Notes: generated by a model from the sequence alone, not told the origin. A stretch of 64,000 bases of DNA from JBJELF01 sp051879015 (GCA_051879015.1 JBJELF010000041.1:1-64000); one strand, 5' to 3'. Positions 26,000 to 36,108 are shown, counted from the stretch's first letter. Program-made: numbers and translations.

Positions 26000-28243
26000 T
26001 TAATCTACCTTCCGTCTAAAACTTCCTCTTGTAAACTCTTTGATACCATCACTTATTATTCTGTGCTTTAAGAAAACTTCCTCAAATTTTCTTAAAATTT
26101 CCCTGGTTTCCTCTTTGTTCTCCCCTGTCATTTCCAAGCGCAGAGAGTCTGGCTTCAATGCTTCCACTTCATCAGCCACATCCAGCAAAGACAACGGCTT
26201 ACTATTATAAATTACATTGTAACAGTAAGCACAGTTATTTTTCACTTGCATACGATTTCCCTTGCGGTCTTTCAGGCAAATTTGAGCTGATTTATGGTCA
26301 CATTGACTGGTCGTCTTTTTTAAACATTGTGCCGAAACCATCATCGGCATACAGCCATAGACAATCAACTCACCGCCTGTACACCCTCTCTGTCTCAACT
26401 CATTTTCTGTCAATTCCACAGGAAGCGTGATCTTAGCTATCCCCCAGTTCAAATACTGCTGCTGCGCCTGCTGATTCCATGCATACAGCATATGATCCGC
26501 CAAATATTGCCCATGCCAATCTTTTCTTATCATCCAAGCCAAACATTCCAGTGAGCCAATCAGATAACCGTCAAAGCCAGCCTCTCTGATCAAAGACTCA
26601 TTTTTTTCCATAAAAAGCTTGGCATGTGTTCGGAAAATGCGAGGCATCACCAACATACAAAGCTTATTCTGCCCATGAATCTGCGCTACCAAAGATGAAT
26701 AATTTTCTGGAGCCGTCAGTAAACTATCCATCAAGATACACGCCACCACTGAAGATTCTAAGGCAGCATCAAGCTGGGCTTCGGTCTCCACCTTCACAGA
26801 AAATCCTTTATAAGAAATTTGATTCATATCCAATACAGGTTCCTGCAAGCTATCTTTTGCAATAACACTAGGTAACATTTCTGTCCCTCTACTGACAAAA
26901 AATTCTTCCCTGGACAGCCGTGCAGGCAATTTTCTGTAATAAGCACTCACTATTTCCTCCTCCAGTTTCGCAAAAGCCTGTCGGCGCATCTCATTGAGCT
27001 GACTCACTGGAAGAAACACACTTTCCTCCACATAAATTTCCAGATTTTCAAAACAGAATGGACTTTTTCCCGTCTTGTTCATCTGTTTTTGCACCTGCTG
27101 CTCTGTCAAAGGGCGAGAGATGGACTCTCCTGCCACCTCTCCCTCCCATACGGTCACATGCTCATGAAGCTGCAAGGTTATTGTAACAGGAAATTGTTTC
27201 GATATCATCACATTTCCATTAATTCTTTCTTGTTTTTCTGTTTCAACATATTTTTTACGGATTTCCTCATTCCAGCCTTCATTTGTACTGCGAAAATCAG
27301 CCTTCGTATGAGTAATCATATCACTGCCATTGTGCTGCTGATAGTATCCTTTCGTAAATCCCTTGCGATTAAATAAATCCCACAGTCGATCCAGATCTTC
27401 CTTTTGAACTTGATACCCCTTTTTGCCGTATTTCAGATACAAATCAACATATTTTCGATAAATTGCCGTCACGCCAGCTGTATATTCTGGTTTTTTCATG
27501 CGACCTTCAATTTTTAGAGATGTTACACCAGCCTCGATAATATCAGGCAGTATTAGCAGTGTATTCAAATCCTTTGGACTTAATACATAACCATGATTGG
27601 TATCTGCTGTCAATTTTCCATTGATTGTTATTTCATAAGGCAAGCGGCAAGGCTGTGCACATCGGCCGCGATTGCCGCTTCGACCACCCACCATACTGCT
27701 AAAGAGGCATTGTCCCGAATAACAGTAACACAACGCGCCATGGACAAAGCTTTCAATCTCAAGACTTGTGTGTTCCCGAATCAACGCAATTTCCCGCAAA
27801 GACAATTCACGGGCAGTCACCACACGCACTGCTCCCGCCTGTTCTAACAGCTTTGCCGATTCCCATCCTGTAATGGTCATCTGCGTACTGGCATGAATGG
27901 GCAAATCAGGAAACTGCCTGCGGAACCAAGCAAACACGCCTATATCCTGCACAATTACTGCATCCAGTCCATGAGCATACAGCGGAGCAATATAATCATA
28001 CAATTCGTCCATTTCCTGTTCCTTCAGCAATGTATTTACTGTTAAATATAATTTTACATTATGCAAATGCGCATAATCGATTGCCTGCTCCAGCGTTGCT
28101 TCATCCAAATTTTCAGCATAGGCTCGCGCGCCAAAACGTATACCACCAATATATACTGCATTTGCCCCCGCACAGATTGCTGCTTTCATGCTCTCAAAGG
28201 ACCCTGCTGGAGCCAAAACTTCAATCTCTCGTTCTCTTTTCAT
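26000..28243 (-). CDS. U32 family protein (RlhA/TrhP-like) with long C-terminus
   Basis: The protein has 747 residues. The N-terminal domain (about 1-330) is the U32 fold: EVLAPAGSFESMKAAI, FVHGALCYCYSGQCLFSSMVGGRSGNRG and the RCAQPCRLPY cysteines, then LKIEGRMKKPEYT. A middle domain (about 375-440, PVTITLQLHEHVTV) fits the DUF3656 insert, and a second U32-like part with four more cysteines (CMPMMVSAQCLKK, KNNCAYCYNVIYN) follows. Family members in E. coli and B. subtilis hydroxylate rRNA or tRNA; peptidase activity is doubtful. It precedes the FtsW/PBP pair and follows the ZapA-like gene. Confidence 0.88.
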   Translation of the reverse strand: MKREREIEVLAPAGSFESMKAAICAGANAVYIGGIRFGARAYAENLDEATLEQAIDYAHLHNVKLYLTVNTLLKEQEMDELYDYIAPLYAHGLDAVIVQDIGVFAWFRRQFPDLPIHASTQMTITGWESAKLLEQAGAVRVVTARELSLREIALIREHTSLEIESFVHGALCYCYSGQCLFSSMVGGRSGNRGRCAQPCRLPYEITINGKLTADTNHGYVLSPKDLNTLLILPDIIEAGVTSLKIEGRMKKPEYTAGVTAIYRKYVDLYLKYGKKGYQVQKEDLDRLWDLFNRKGFTKGYYQQHNGSDMITHTKADFRSTNEGWNEEIRKKYVETEKQERINGNVMISKQFPVTITLQLHEHVTVWEGEVAGESISRPLTEQQVQKQMNKTGKSPFCFENLEIYVEESVFLPVSQLNEMRRQAFAKLEEEIVSAYYRKLPARLSREEFFVSRGTEMLPSVIAKDSLQEPVLDMNQISYKGFSVKVETEAQLDAALESSVVACILMDSLLTAPENYSSLVAQIHGQNKLCMLVMPRIFRTHAKLFMEKNESLIREAGFDGYLIGSLECLAWMIRKDWHGQYLADHMLYAWNQQAQQQYLNWGIAKITLPVELTENELRQRGCTGGELIVYGCMPMMVSAQCLKKTTSQCDHKSAQICLKDRKGNRMQVKNNCAYCYNVIYNSKPLSLLDVADEVEALKPDSLRLEMTGENKEETREILRKFEEVFLKHRIISDGIKEFTRGSFRRKVD

Positions 28244-28276
28244 TTTTCTTTTCCTTTCTTAGATACAAACAATAAA

Positions 28277-28313
28277 GCGAAGCAAACGACTGGTCATCCC
28301 ATATTTGCTCCGC
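28277..28313 (-). terminator. Possible terminator after the ZapA-like gene
   Basis: On the minus strand GCGGAGCAAA and TTTGCTTCGC form a ten-pair stem with a 17-base loop, followed by TTTATTGTTT. The T-run is interrupted, so termination may be partial. Confidence 0.5.
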
Positions 28314-28345
28314 CCCTTGTATGTACGTCTAACGCCTGTGAATAT

Positions 28346-29902
28346 TTACTCAACTTCTGAAGATTCTTTTTGCTTACCTTCTGACCCAGTTGTTGAAAAT
28401 TCTTTTAACTGACTGCGTTCTTCATCAGTTTTCAACTGTTCTTTTAATTTATCTATCTCTTCCTCATATTTCTTCTGCTGTGCAAGGTATCTTTCTTCCC
28501 AACCCGACTTGACCAAATTGAGTTGATTTTCATATTTGCGCTCAATCTCCTGCTGCTCTTTCTTCTGTGACTCACAGGTTTTGCGGACATCATTCAGCAA
28601 TCTCTGCATAGTACGAGTTTTTTCTTTTTCCTTATCACAAATTTTTTTAGCACTCTCCTGAGCCTTTTTTTCAATATCGCAAAGAACATTCGACAACTCA
28701 ATCTCCAAGTTTTTCTTTTCCTCTGTCAATTGATTAATCTTCTCATTTTTTGCATTAATATGCTGTGTCAAAGCATCTTCCTGTTCCTGCGCTGTCACTC
28801 TCTCCTCTGTGAGCTGTGCCTCATAGGCATCCTTGAGCTGACTTATGGAGTTCTTTTGAGTCTCCTTAATTTGAGCTAATTTTTGCTGGTAATCCTCCTG
28901 AAGATGATTAATCTTGGTCTCATACTTCACCTTTAACTGAATACGTTGAACCTGATACTCTTCCAACTCATCTTTGACTCGAGTCAATTCATTCTGTGAA
29001 ACATCCAACTGTGTTTCCAACTCACTCAACCGTGTTTCAGAATCATTTAACTTTTTCTCTGAGTCATTTAATCTCGATTCTGATTCATTGGACTTTTTCT
29101 TAGCTTCCTCTAACTGAACTTCCAATTGATGGTATCTTGCCTCTAAGTCACTTAGATGCTCTGCCTGCTGCTTTTTGTCATCTTCCAAAGTCTGACAAAG
29201 CATTTCTTTTTCCTTTAACTCTGCTTCTACATTTGCCAACTGCGCTGTCACAGAAGTACTTGCTGCATCTTCTTTATATTGAAGCAATTCGCCTCTCGTC
29301 TGGGCTAATATATCCTCCATCTGTGACAACTCGGCTTGTACTTGCTCGCATTTTTGAGCACTTTCCTCCAGCTTTTTCTGCTGTTCGACAAATTTTACTT
29401 CAATTGCCTGCTTCTTCTCACTCAGTCCAACTAATTCCTCCTGCAGCTTTTGAATCGTCTGGGCCTGCTTCTCTATCCGTTTCTTATCTTCTGGACTGAA
29501 ATCCTGCGTTTGAGCCTTTGCCTTCTCCAGCTCAGCCTCCAAGTTCTCATTCTTTTTCTCGAGAAATAAATTTTTCTGCTCCAGTTCCGTTGTCTTTACC
29601 TTTTCTGACACTAAATCTGTTTTTAACGTGTATACTTCATTCTCCGCCCGTTCTTTACGCAGTGTCAACTGCTCATTTTCTTTATGATATTTTAAAATCT
29701 CCTCTCCAAGCTCCATATACATCATCAAAGTACGGATTTCCTGAGGATTTCTCTCATATCCTAAATCTGATCTTAAGTATTCTAATTTATGATTAATACA
29801 GGATGCAATGCGCTGAATTTTATCTTCCTCTTCTTCTCCATTGCAGCCGATAGAATATAGTTTTTTATCGATAACTACATCAATATATCCTTTGGACGCC
29901 AT
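28346..29902 (-). CDS. ZapA-like N-terminus fused to a long coiled coil
   Basis: The first 75 or so residues of this 518-residue protein (VDVVIDKKLYSIGC, EDKIQRIASCINHKLEYLRSD, YMELGEEILKY) match the ZapA fold, an FtsZ-binding domain usually found in proteins of 80-200 residues. The rest (about 75-500) is charged heptad repeat, very rich in E, K, Q and L. It includes a tandem run around residues 270-300 (LNDSEKK, LNDSETR, LSELETQ). It probably acts in cell division as a spacer or tether to FtsZ, which is inference. No signal or membrane segment is present. Own promoter. Confidence 0.78.
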   Translation of the reverse strand: MASKGYIDVVIDKKLYSIGCNGEEEEDKIQRIASCINHKLEYLRSDLGYERNPQEIRTLMMYMELGEEILKYHKENEQLTLRKERAENEVYTLKTDLVSEKVKTTELEQKNLFLEKKNENLEAELEKAKAQTQDFSPEDKKRIEKQAQTIQKLQEELVGLSEKKQAIEVKFVEQQKKLEESAQKCEQVQAELSQMEDILAQTRGELLQYKEDAASTSVTAQLANVEAELKEKEMLCQTLEDDKKQQAEHLSDLEARYHQLEVQLEEAKKKSNESESRLNDSEKKLNDSETRLSELETQLDVSQNELTRVKDELEEYQVQRIQLKVKYETKINHLQEDYQQKLAQIKETQKNSISQLKDAYEAQLTEERVTAQEQEDALTQHINAKNEKINQLTEEKKNLEIELSNVLCDIEKKAQESAKKICDKEKEKTRTMQRLLNDVRKTCESQKKEQQEIERKYENQLNLVKSGWEERYLAQQKKYEEEIDKLKEQLKTDEERSQLKEFSTTGSEGKQKESSEVE

Positions 29903-30075
29903 ACTTTCCTCCTCACCAGAGCAATCCTATTATCGGTATAGGCTTTATCTGTGTCATTCCCATATAATTTTCTCTCAATCATTAATAATCGTAATGATCT
30001 ATTTCGCTAAACTGACATGCTCGCTTTGCAGACATCACCAAGCATGAAAGTTGATTAAGCATAGTATTACTTTTA

Positions 30076-30104
30076 ATTATATACGAATATTTTGCGGAAT
30101 ACAA
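30076..30104 (-). promoter_or_regulatory. Promoter of the ZapA-like gene
   Basis: On the minus strand there is TTGTAT (30099-30104), 17 bases and TATAAT (30076-30081), giving a leader of about 165 bases with no named structure. Confidence 0.7.
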
Positions 30105-30144
30105 TAGCATTTTTTAAATCTTCTTAAAATTTAATTTTGAATAG

Positions 30145-31143
30145 CTACTGAATATGGTTACGGAGATGAATAATTGCTCTCTCCGTTGCAATACGCCCTC
30201 TCGGTGTTCTCTGAAGAAGCCCATTCTGTATCAGATACGGCTCATATACATCCTCTAAAGTTCCTGCATCTTCTCCCAAAGCAGCCGCCAAAGTATCCAA
30301 TCCCACCGGACCACCCTGAAAAGTCTGAATAATTGTATTTAATATTTTTCTGTCACCGTAATCCAATCCAAGGCGATCCACTTCCATTAAATCCAGAGCA
30401 AACTGAGCAACCTCTCCCGTGATTTCCCCACTTTTGCGAATTTGTGCAAAATCTCGGACTCGTTTTAACAGGCGATTGGCAATTCGAGGCGTACCACGAG
30501 AACGTCGAGCCAACTCTAGAGAACCTTCCTCATCAATTTTGACATGTAAAACTCCTGCCGAACGTTTGATAATTTCCTGCAGTTCCTCCACTGTATAATA
30601 TTCTAATCTATGAATAACACCAAAACGGTCTCTCAGCGGAGCACTTAAAAGCCCAGCTCGTGTGGTTGCTCCCACCAGAGTAAAATGTGGCAGTTCTAAA
30701 CGAATGGAGCGGGCTGTCGCTCCCTTTCCAATCATGATATCAATTGCAAAATCTTCCATCGCTGGATACAATACTTCTTCCACCTGCCGATTGAGACGAT
30801 GAATCTCATCTACAAACAAGACATCATTTTCCTGCAATCCATTGAGAATAGCAGCCATTTCTCCCGGTTTTTCAATCGCTGGTCCCGATGTGATCTTCAG
30901 ATGTGCTCCCATTTCATTGGCAATAATACCCGATAAGGTTGTCTTTCCAAGACCTGGCGGACCATAAAATAACACATGATCCAAGGCTTCATGGCGTGCT
31001 CTTGCCGCATCAATATATATTTTTAATGTCTCTTTTGCTTTCTCCTGACCAATATAATCCTTCAAAAGCTGAGGGCGCAGCTTCTGCTCCGCCTTCTGAT
31101 CTTCTTCTATCTCCTCAGTCGTGATAATTCTTCGATTATCCAA
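30145..31143 (-). CDS. ruvB: Holliday junction branch migration helicase RuvB
   Basis: This 332-residue AAA+ motor subunit of the RuvAB complex has Walker [10 protein letters not shown], Walker [10 protein letters not shown], sensor 1/arginine finger region [18 protein letters not shown], and the C-terminal winged helix ending [11 protein letters not shown]. It is preceded by ruvA with 52 bases between. Length and arrangement are standard. Confidence 0.97.
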   Translation of the reverse strand: MDNRRIITTEEIEEDQKAEQKLRPQLLKDYIGQEKAKETLKIYIDAARARHEALDHVLFYGPPGLGKTTLSGIIANEMGAHLKITSGPAIEKPGEMAAILNGLQENDVLFVDEIHRLNRQVEEVLYPAMEDFAIDIMIGKGATARSIRLELPHFTLVGATTRAGLLSAPLRDRFGVIHRLEYYTVEELQEIIKRSAGVLHVKIDEEGSLELARRSRGTPRIANRLLKRVRDFAQIRKSGEITGEVAQFALDLMEVDRLGLDYGDRKILNTIIQTFQGGPVGLDTLAAALGEDAGTLEDVYEPYLIQNGLLQRTPRGRIATERAIIHLRNHIQ

Positions 31144-31195
31144 AATTATACCCCTTTCTCACCAATCTTCTCAAGCCCTCTCTCAGCGAAAACCA

Positions 31196-31831
31196 TTAAA
31201 TCATCTGTCTTAATGCAGCCTTTAAAATTGCTTCTGTATCCATCGCAGGATCCGTAGCTGCCTTGCGTACCGCTTTCATCGCATCGGTATTAGAATATCC
31301 CAAAGCCATAAGAGCCTGAATCGCATCGTTCCGCGCCTGTTTGCTGTCATTTTTAATATCATTCTTACTCTCTGCTGCATTTTCTGTCACTGCCTCTGTC
31401 TCACTGCCAGTCTGCGAGAAGAAATCCTCTATCTTTAATTTATCCTTTAAATCTAAGATTAATCGTTGAGCTGTCTTATTGCCGATACCCGGTGCACGCT
31501 GAATCGTTTTTACATCACCCGATAAAATAGCAAAACGCAGATTTTCTGGCGTAATTGCAGACAGTAATCCCAAAGCTCCTTTGGGACCAATGCCCCCTAC
31601 ACTTAACAACATTTGAAATAAATCCACTTCATCTCTCGAAAAAAAACCAAATAAGGTCAGAGCATCTTCTCTTACTTGAAGATAAGTATAAATTTTTATG
31701 CTTGTCCCACAGGAAGGCAAACGATCGACCAAGGACATCGGTACATGAATGTTGTATCCAATATTCTGAGTCTCCACCACAATGGTATCACCGTGAACTT
31801 CTGTCAATTCTCCTTTTATATATGAAATCAT
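31196..31831 (-). CDS. ruvA: Holliday junction DNA-binding protein RuvA
   Basis: The 211 residues comprise the N-terminal OB fold (MISYIKGELTEVHGDTIVVE), the tandem helix-hairpin-helix region (LLSVGGIGPKGALGLLS, RAPGIGNKTAQRLILDLKDK) and a C-terminal domain that contacts RuvB (DAIQALMALGYSNTDAMKAV). The linker near 145-165 is rich in N, E and S. It is the first gene of ruvAB. ruvC is absent, as is usual in Firmicutes. Confidence 0.97.
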   Translation of the reverse strand: MISYIKGELTEVHGDTIVVETQNIGYNIHVPMSLVDRLPSCGTSIKIYTYLQVREDALTLFGFFSRDEVDLFQMLLSVGGIGPKGALGLLSAITPENLRFAILSGDVKTIQRAPGIGNKTAQRLILDLKDKLKIEDFFSQTGSETEAVTENAAESKNDIKNDSKQARNDAIQALMALGYSNTDAMKAVRKAATDPAMDTEAILKAALRQMI

Positions 31832-31865
31832 CTTATAGTCTGCTCTCTTTCTCGTTCTTCTCCTT

Positions 31866-31894
31866 ATCTTACCACAGAATTTCTAAAAGTACAA
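31866..31894 (-). promoter_or_regulatory. Promoter of ruvAB
   Basis: On the minus strand there is TTGTAC (31889-31894), 17 bases and TAAGAT (31866-31871). It is divergent from the promoter at 31947-31975. Confidence 0.7.
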
Positions 31895-31946
31895 TTAAAA
31901 CCATACATTTGTTCTAATTTTTTCACCAGCTCTGTCAAAACTTTTC

Positions 31947-31975
31947 TTGCAAATATAGCTAAGATGCACTATGAT
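31947..31975 (+). promoter_or_regulatory. Promoter of the YprB-like exonuclease gene
   Basis: TTGCAA (31947-31952), 17 bases and TATGAT (31970-31975) lie about 55 bases upstream of the start codon, in divergent orientation to ruvAB. Confidence 0.7.
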
Positions 31976-32029
31976 GTATCATATCAAGTTTAAAAGATAT
32001 TTTATCCCTTACTACCGAGGTAAAAACAA

Positions 32030-33121
32030 ATGCGTTTCATACATAAACAAGTAACTGTAAACTGTGATTACCCTCTCATCAAAATAGACCCATCACAAAA
32101 GATTATTTTTTTCGATATTGAAACAACTGGTCTCTCCGCGAATGATTCCACCTTTTATTTGATTGGATGCCTCTATCCCGAGAATGATATTTGGTATCTG
32201 CATCAATGGTTTTCAGAGAATATGGCAGACGAGCCGAAAATTCTGCAGAATTTTTTTGTATTCATCCAACAATTTCATGTAATGATTCATTTTAATGGAG
32301 AGCGTTTTGATATCCCTTACCTAACGCACTGTGCCGCACAATACGGGGTTGAAGAAACTTTTCATAACTTAATACAAATTGACTTATTAAAAAAGATCAG
32401 ACCCTACAAGCAGATTTTGGGTCTGGACAGCTTAAAGCAAACCTCTTTGGAATCTTTTCTCCATATTGACCGCAAAGATAGGTACAATGGCGCCGAGCTG
32501 ATTCCAGTCTATGAACAATATCGCCAATCAAAAGATTTGCAGCTGCTGCATTTACTGCTGCTGCATAATGAAGATGATTTGAAAGGAATGCCCCAACTGC
32601 TGCCGTTGCTCTATTATGAACTTTTTTTTAAAGAAAATACGAAATTTTCCAATTGCAGTTATTATTTTACGAACAAAAATCAAATTTTACTGCAGGGCTA
32701 CTGCACTTTTTGCCTCCCCAATTCTCTCTATCTCGAGACAGATTTAGGAGTATGTCAAATGCAGCGCAATCTGCTTACCTTCGAGCTGACTTTGTTTGAA
32801 GGGGAACTAAAATATTTTTATCCAGATTATAAAAATTATTATTATTTGCCAACAGAGGATATGGCCATCCACCAAAAGATTGCTCAGTTTGTGGATAAAG
32901 ACCATAAAAAGAAAGCGACGGCCGCCACCGCTTATACAAGAAAATCAGGGCATTTTCTGCCCCTAGGAACAAATTGGAGAAAATGGGAGAAAGATAAGCC
33001 CTTCGCTGACATTGCCGTATTTCGCGAGGAACTCAAAGGCAAACAAGCTTGGATTTTGTTGGACGATCAAGAAGAAACTTTACAATTATATTTACAATTC
33101 TTAATCAGCCGATTCAAATAA
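32030..33121 (+). CDS. RNase H-like 3'-5' exonuclease domain protein (YprB type)
   Basis: The N-terminal half of this 363-residue protein is a DEDD-type exonuclease/RNase H-like fold: FDIETTGL (D and E), HFNGERFDIPYLT (D) and HNEDDLKGM (H and D). All metal ligands appear to be present. The C-terminal 170 residues are not recognisable. The family includes B. subtilis YprB, whose role is not well defined; repair or RNA turnover is possible. It is one of three plus-strand genes here, with its own promoter and a strong terminator after it. Confidence 0.82.
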   Translation: MRFIHKQVTVNCDYPLIKIDPSQKIIFFDIETTGLSANDSTFYLIGCLYPENDIWYLHQWFSENMADEPKILQNFFVFIQQFHVMIHFNGERFDIPYLTHCAAQYGVEETFHNLIQIDLLKKIRPYKQILGLDSLKQTSLESFLHIDRKDRYNGAELIPVYEQYRQSKDLQLLHLLLLHNEDDLKGMPQLLPLLYYELFFKENTKFSNCSYYFTNKNQILLQGYCTFCLPNSLYLETDLGVCQMQRNLLTFELTLFEGELKYFYPDYKNYYYLPTEDMAIHQKIAQFVDKDHKKKATAATAYTRKSGHFLPLGTNWRKWEKDKPFADIAVFREELKGKQAWILLDDQEETLQLYLQFLISRFK

Positions 33122-33201
33122 TAAACGAATGTGCCCCACAAGCTATGAATACTTGTCAGATTTTCTAATATCTCTTAAAAAATAGGAACATTTTTAAGAA
33201 A

Positions 33202-33233
33202 AAAAGCTGCGATGAAATTTCATCGCAGCTTTT
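33202..33233. terminator. Bidirectional terminator between the YprB-like gene and pta
   Basis: A perfect 32-base palindrome, with arms AAAAGCTGCGATGAAA and its complement, has A's on one side and T's on the other. It lies between convergent genes and should work in both directions. Confidence 0.92.
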
Positions 33234-33249
33234 GATTATCCAATAAAAA

Positions 33250-34248
33250 TTAGTCCTGAGCCTGAGCCTGTACTGCTGTGATAGCAACTACACCTACGAT
33301 ATCCTCAGCAGAGCATCCTCTGGAAAGGTCATTAACTGGCTTTGCAATACCCTGAGTAACTGGACCATACGCCTCAGCCTTTGCCAATCTCTGAACCAAC
33401 TTGTATCCGATATTACCAGCATCCAAATCTGGGAATACCAATACATTTGCCTGACCAGCAACCTGGCTGCCTGGAGCCTTAGAAGCGGCTACGCTTGGAA
33501 CGATAGCAGCATCCAATTGCAACTCACCATCCAACTTCAAGTCTGGATAATTTTCTTTTGCAATAGCAACTGCTGCAGTTACCTTATCAACATCTGCATG
33601 CTTTGCACTGCCTTTGGTAGAATGAGAAAGCATTGCAACCTTTGGTTCTTCCTGTACCAACAGCTGGAAAGACTCAGCGGAGGAAACAGCGATAGCAGCC
33701 AACTTTTCCGGATCTGGATTCTGCTCAAGACCGCAGTCAGCAAAAATAAAGGTACCATTAGCACCAAACTCACAATTTGGAACAACCATCAAAAAGAAAG
33801 CGGATACTAACTTAACGCCTGGCTTTGTCTTAATAATCTGCAAACAAGGTCTCAACGTATTTGCGGTAGAATGGCAAGCACCAGATACCATACCGTCAGC
33901 ATCTCCAGCCTTAATCATCAAGCATCCATAATATGTATAATCGCTCAAAGCAATCTCTCTTGCCTTCTCCTGAGTCATACCCTTCTTCTCTCTCAGCTTA
34001 ACAAACAAATCGATATACTCCTGAGTCTTCTCATAAGTATCTGGATTGATGATGGTTGCACCGCTGATATCCAAACCTTCGCTATTCTTAGCGACTTCTT
34101 CTGGTCTTCCAATGATAATCAGATTTGCAATGTCCTCTTTCAAAATCTGCTCTGCTGCAACAAATGTTCTTCTGTCCATGGACTCTGGAAGAACGATTGT
34201 CTTCTTATTCTGTTTTGCTCTTTCCTTGATTGTGTCAATAAATCCCAT
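33250..34248 (-). CDS. pta: Phosphate acetyltransferase
   Basis: This 332-residue enzyme converts acetyl-CoA and phosphate to acetyl phosphate in the fermentative acetate pathway. Typical features are VLPESMDRRTFVAAEQIL, GMVSGACHSTANTLRPCLQI, MLSHSTKGSAKHADVDKV and DLDAGNIGYKLVQRLAKAEAYGP. Short, single-domain Pta of this length is usual in Clostridia. Acetate kinase normally follows directly, but here the next feature is a terminator, so ackA must be elsewhere. Confidence 0.96.
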   Translation of the reverse strand: MGFIDTIKERAKQNKKTIVLPESMDRRTFVAAEQILKEDIANLIIIGRPEEVAKNSEGLDISGATIINPDTYEKTQEYIDLFVKLREKKGMTQEKAREIALSDYTYYGCLMIKAGDADGMVSGACHSTANTLRPCLQIIKTKPGVKLVSAFFLMVVPNCEFGANGTFIFADCGLEQNPDPEKLAAIAVSSAESFQLLVQEEPKVAMLSHSTKGSAKHADVDKVTAAVAIAKENYPDLKLDGELQLDAAIVPSVAASKAPGSQVAGQANVLVFPDLDAGNIGYKLVQRLAKAEAYGPVTQGIAKPVNDLSRGCSAEDIVGVVAITAVQAQAQD

Positions 34249-34340
34249 AGTATTGACTCCTTTCGTAATTGATATTCCTTCCTATTAGGAGACTGGCTGC
34301 TTAATAAGTCAGCTTATTTCGCTCTTGCAGTCATAAGCTT

Positions 34341-34369
34341 ATTATATACCAATTTTTTTCCACAAGCAA
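34341..34369 (-). promoter_or_regulatory. Promoter of pta
   Basis: On the minus strand there is TTGCTT (34364-34369), 17 bases and TATAAT (34341-34346), about 90 bases upstream of the gene. Confidence 0.7.
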
Positions 34370-34488
34370 TATTTTTCCAAAAAACAATATGTACTTTTTC
34401 AAGTACGTATTCCTCTTTATGAGTTTAAAAAAACCGACACTATCAGTAACTGTCCGAAAATAATTTTTATAATCCTGCTATAAATCCC

Positions 34489-34517
34489 TTGACAAATTTT
34501 TTATTCTTTTTTATAAT
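34489..34517 (+). promoter_or_regulatory. Promoter of tyrS
   Basis: A perfect consensus promoter is seen: TTGACA (34489-34494), 17 bases and TATAAT (34512-34517), directly ahead of the T-box leader. Confidence 0.88.
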
Positions 34518-34523
34518 GTTCCA

Positions 34524-34860
34524 CGTAATAGATTTTAATGCATACATGCAATGACAGGAACAAGTAATTTTATCATAACAGTCCAGTTAATATCTTACCT
34601 GATTGTTATCATCGATCAAACAGAAAGCTGCCGGCTGATGAGAGGCGCATGAGAGAAATAAAATGAATACCTCCTCGAGCATCGCACCGAACCAATAGTA
34701 GGCTGCGACGGATTGACACACGTTATCGTGTCAGAGTATCGCTTATTGGGGCTGTACTTATAGAGGCTGTTTTCGTGAGAAAATGGTGAAAAAAGGTGGT
34801 AACACGAGTTTATTCTTACTCGTCCTTTGCGTAATAACGCAGAGGGCGTTTTTTTATGCA
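34524..34860 (+). promoter_or_regulatory. Tyrosine T-box riboswitch leader
   Basis: The leader of about 335 bases carries the conserved T-box parts in order. A stem I region has AGAAAGCTGCCGGCTGATG, and the specifier in GAATACC gives codon UAC (34668-34670) for tyrosine. AGTAGGCTG and CGTTAT follow, then the T-box AAGGTGGTAACACG at 34793-34806. UGGU in the T-box matches the ACCA end expected for tRNA-Tyr. Uncharged tRNA-Tyr would stabilise the antiterminator and allow tyrS expression. Confidence 0.92.
34818..34857 (+). terminator. Regulated terminator of the tyrS T-box
   Basis: CGTCCTTTGCGT and ACGCAGAGGGCG pair around AATA and are followed by TTTTTTT. This is the structure that the antiterminator competes with. 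Confidence 0.88.
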
Positions 34861-34884
34861 GCAACACAGAAAGGAACGAATCAA

Positions 34885-36105
34885 ATGACAATTTATGACG
34901 AATTAGTTGCCAGAGGCTTAATTGCTCAGGTAACAGACGAAGAAGAAATCAAGGAACTGATTAACAACGGAAAAGCCGTATTCTATATCGGCTTTGACCC
35001 AACTGCAGACAGTCTTCATGTAGGACATTTTATGGCTCTCTGCCTGATGAAACGTCTGCAGATGGCAGGCAATAAGCCAATCGCTTTGATTGGCGGCGGT
35101 ACCGGTATGATTGGTGATCCATCTGGCAGAAGCGATATGCGTCAGATGCTGACCAAAGAGACCATTCAGCACAACTGTGAGTGCTTTAAAAAACAGATGA
35201 GTCGTTTCATCGACTTCTCTGACGGTAAAGCCTTAATGGTAAACAATGCTGACTGGCTGTTGGATTTGAACTATGTAGACTTGCTCCGCGAAGTAGGTGC
35301 CTGCTTCAGTGTAAATCGTATGCTGGCTGCTGAATGCTACAAGCAGAGAATGGAGCGCGGTCTGAGCTTCCTGGAATTTAACTACATGATTATGCAAAGC
35401 TATGACTTTTACGCATTGTTTCAGAAGTATGGCTGCAATATGCAGTTTGGCGGAGATGACCAGTGGAGCAATATGCTGGGCGGTACCGAATTGATTCGCC
35501 GTAAACTCGGCAAAAATGCTTATGCCATGACCATCACTCTGCTTTTAAACTCCGAAGGCAAGAAGATGGGCAAGACTCAATCTGGTGCAGTATGGCTTGA
35601 CCCAAATAAAACTTCTCCTTTTGAATTTTATCAGTACTGGAGAAATGTAGGAGATGCAGATGTTATGAAATGTCTGCGTATGCTTACATTCCTTCCATTG
35701 GAAGAAATCGATGCTATGGCATCATGGGAAGGCAGCCAATTAAATAAAGCAAAGGAAATCTTAGCCTTTGAATTAACTAAACTCGTTCATGGCGAAGAAG
35801 AGGCAACTAAAGCTCAGGAAAGTGCTCGTGCGCTTTTTGGAAGCGGAAATGCAGCTGATATGCCAACCACCACTTTGACAGCAGTCGATTTTACTGACGG
35901 AAATATTGATATTTTATCCGTACTGGTAAAAGCTGACCTGGTAAAATCCCGTTCTGAGGCAAGACGTGCTGTGGAACAAGGCGGTGTGACTGTAGATAAC
36001 GATAAAGTAACCGATATCAAGACTGTTTACACAGCCGCTGATTTCGCTGGAGAAGGAAAAATCGTAAAACGTGGAAAGAAGAATTTCCGCAAGATCATGA
36101 TTTGA
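34885..36105 (+). CDS. tyrS: Tyrosyl-tRNA synthetase
   Basis: This 406-residue class I synthetase attaches tyrosine to tRNA-Tyr. Landmarks: the start [15 protein letters not shown], the HIGH-type [35 protein letters not shown], the KMSKS-type KMGKT and a C-terminal S4 RNA-binding domain ([21 protein letters not shown]). The frame is open upstream into the T-box terminator. ATG 34885 was chosen because AAGGAA precedes it and the protein family starts there. Confidence 0.96.
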   Translation: MTIYDELVARGLIAQVTDEEEIKELINNGKAVFYIGFDPTADSLHVGHFMALCLMKRLQMAGNKPIALIGGGTGMIGDPSGRSDMRQMLTKETIQHNCECFKKQMSRFIDFSDGKALMVNNADWLLDLNYVDLLREVGACFSVNRMLAAECYKQRMERGLSFLEFNYMIMQSYDFYALFQKYGCNMQFGGDDQWSNMLGGTELIRRKLGKNAYAMTITLLLNSEGKKMGKTQSGAVWLDPNKTSPFEFYQYWRNVGDADVMKCLRMLTFLPLEEIDAMASWEGSQLNKAKEILAFELTKLVHGEEEATKAQESARALFGSGNAADMPTTTLTAVDFTDGNIDILSVLVKADLVKSRSEARRAVEQGGVTVDNDKVTDIKTVYTAADFAGEGKIVKRGKKNFRKIMI

Positions 36106-36108
36106 CAT

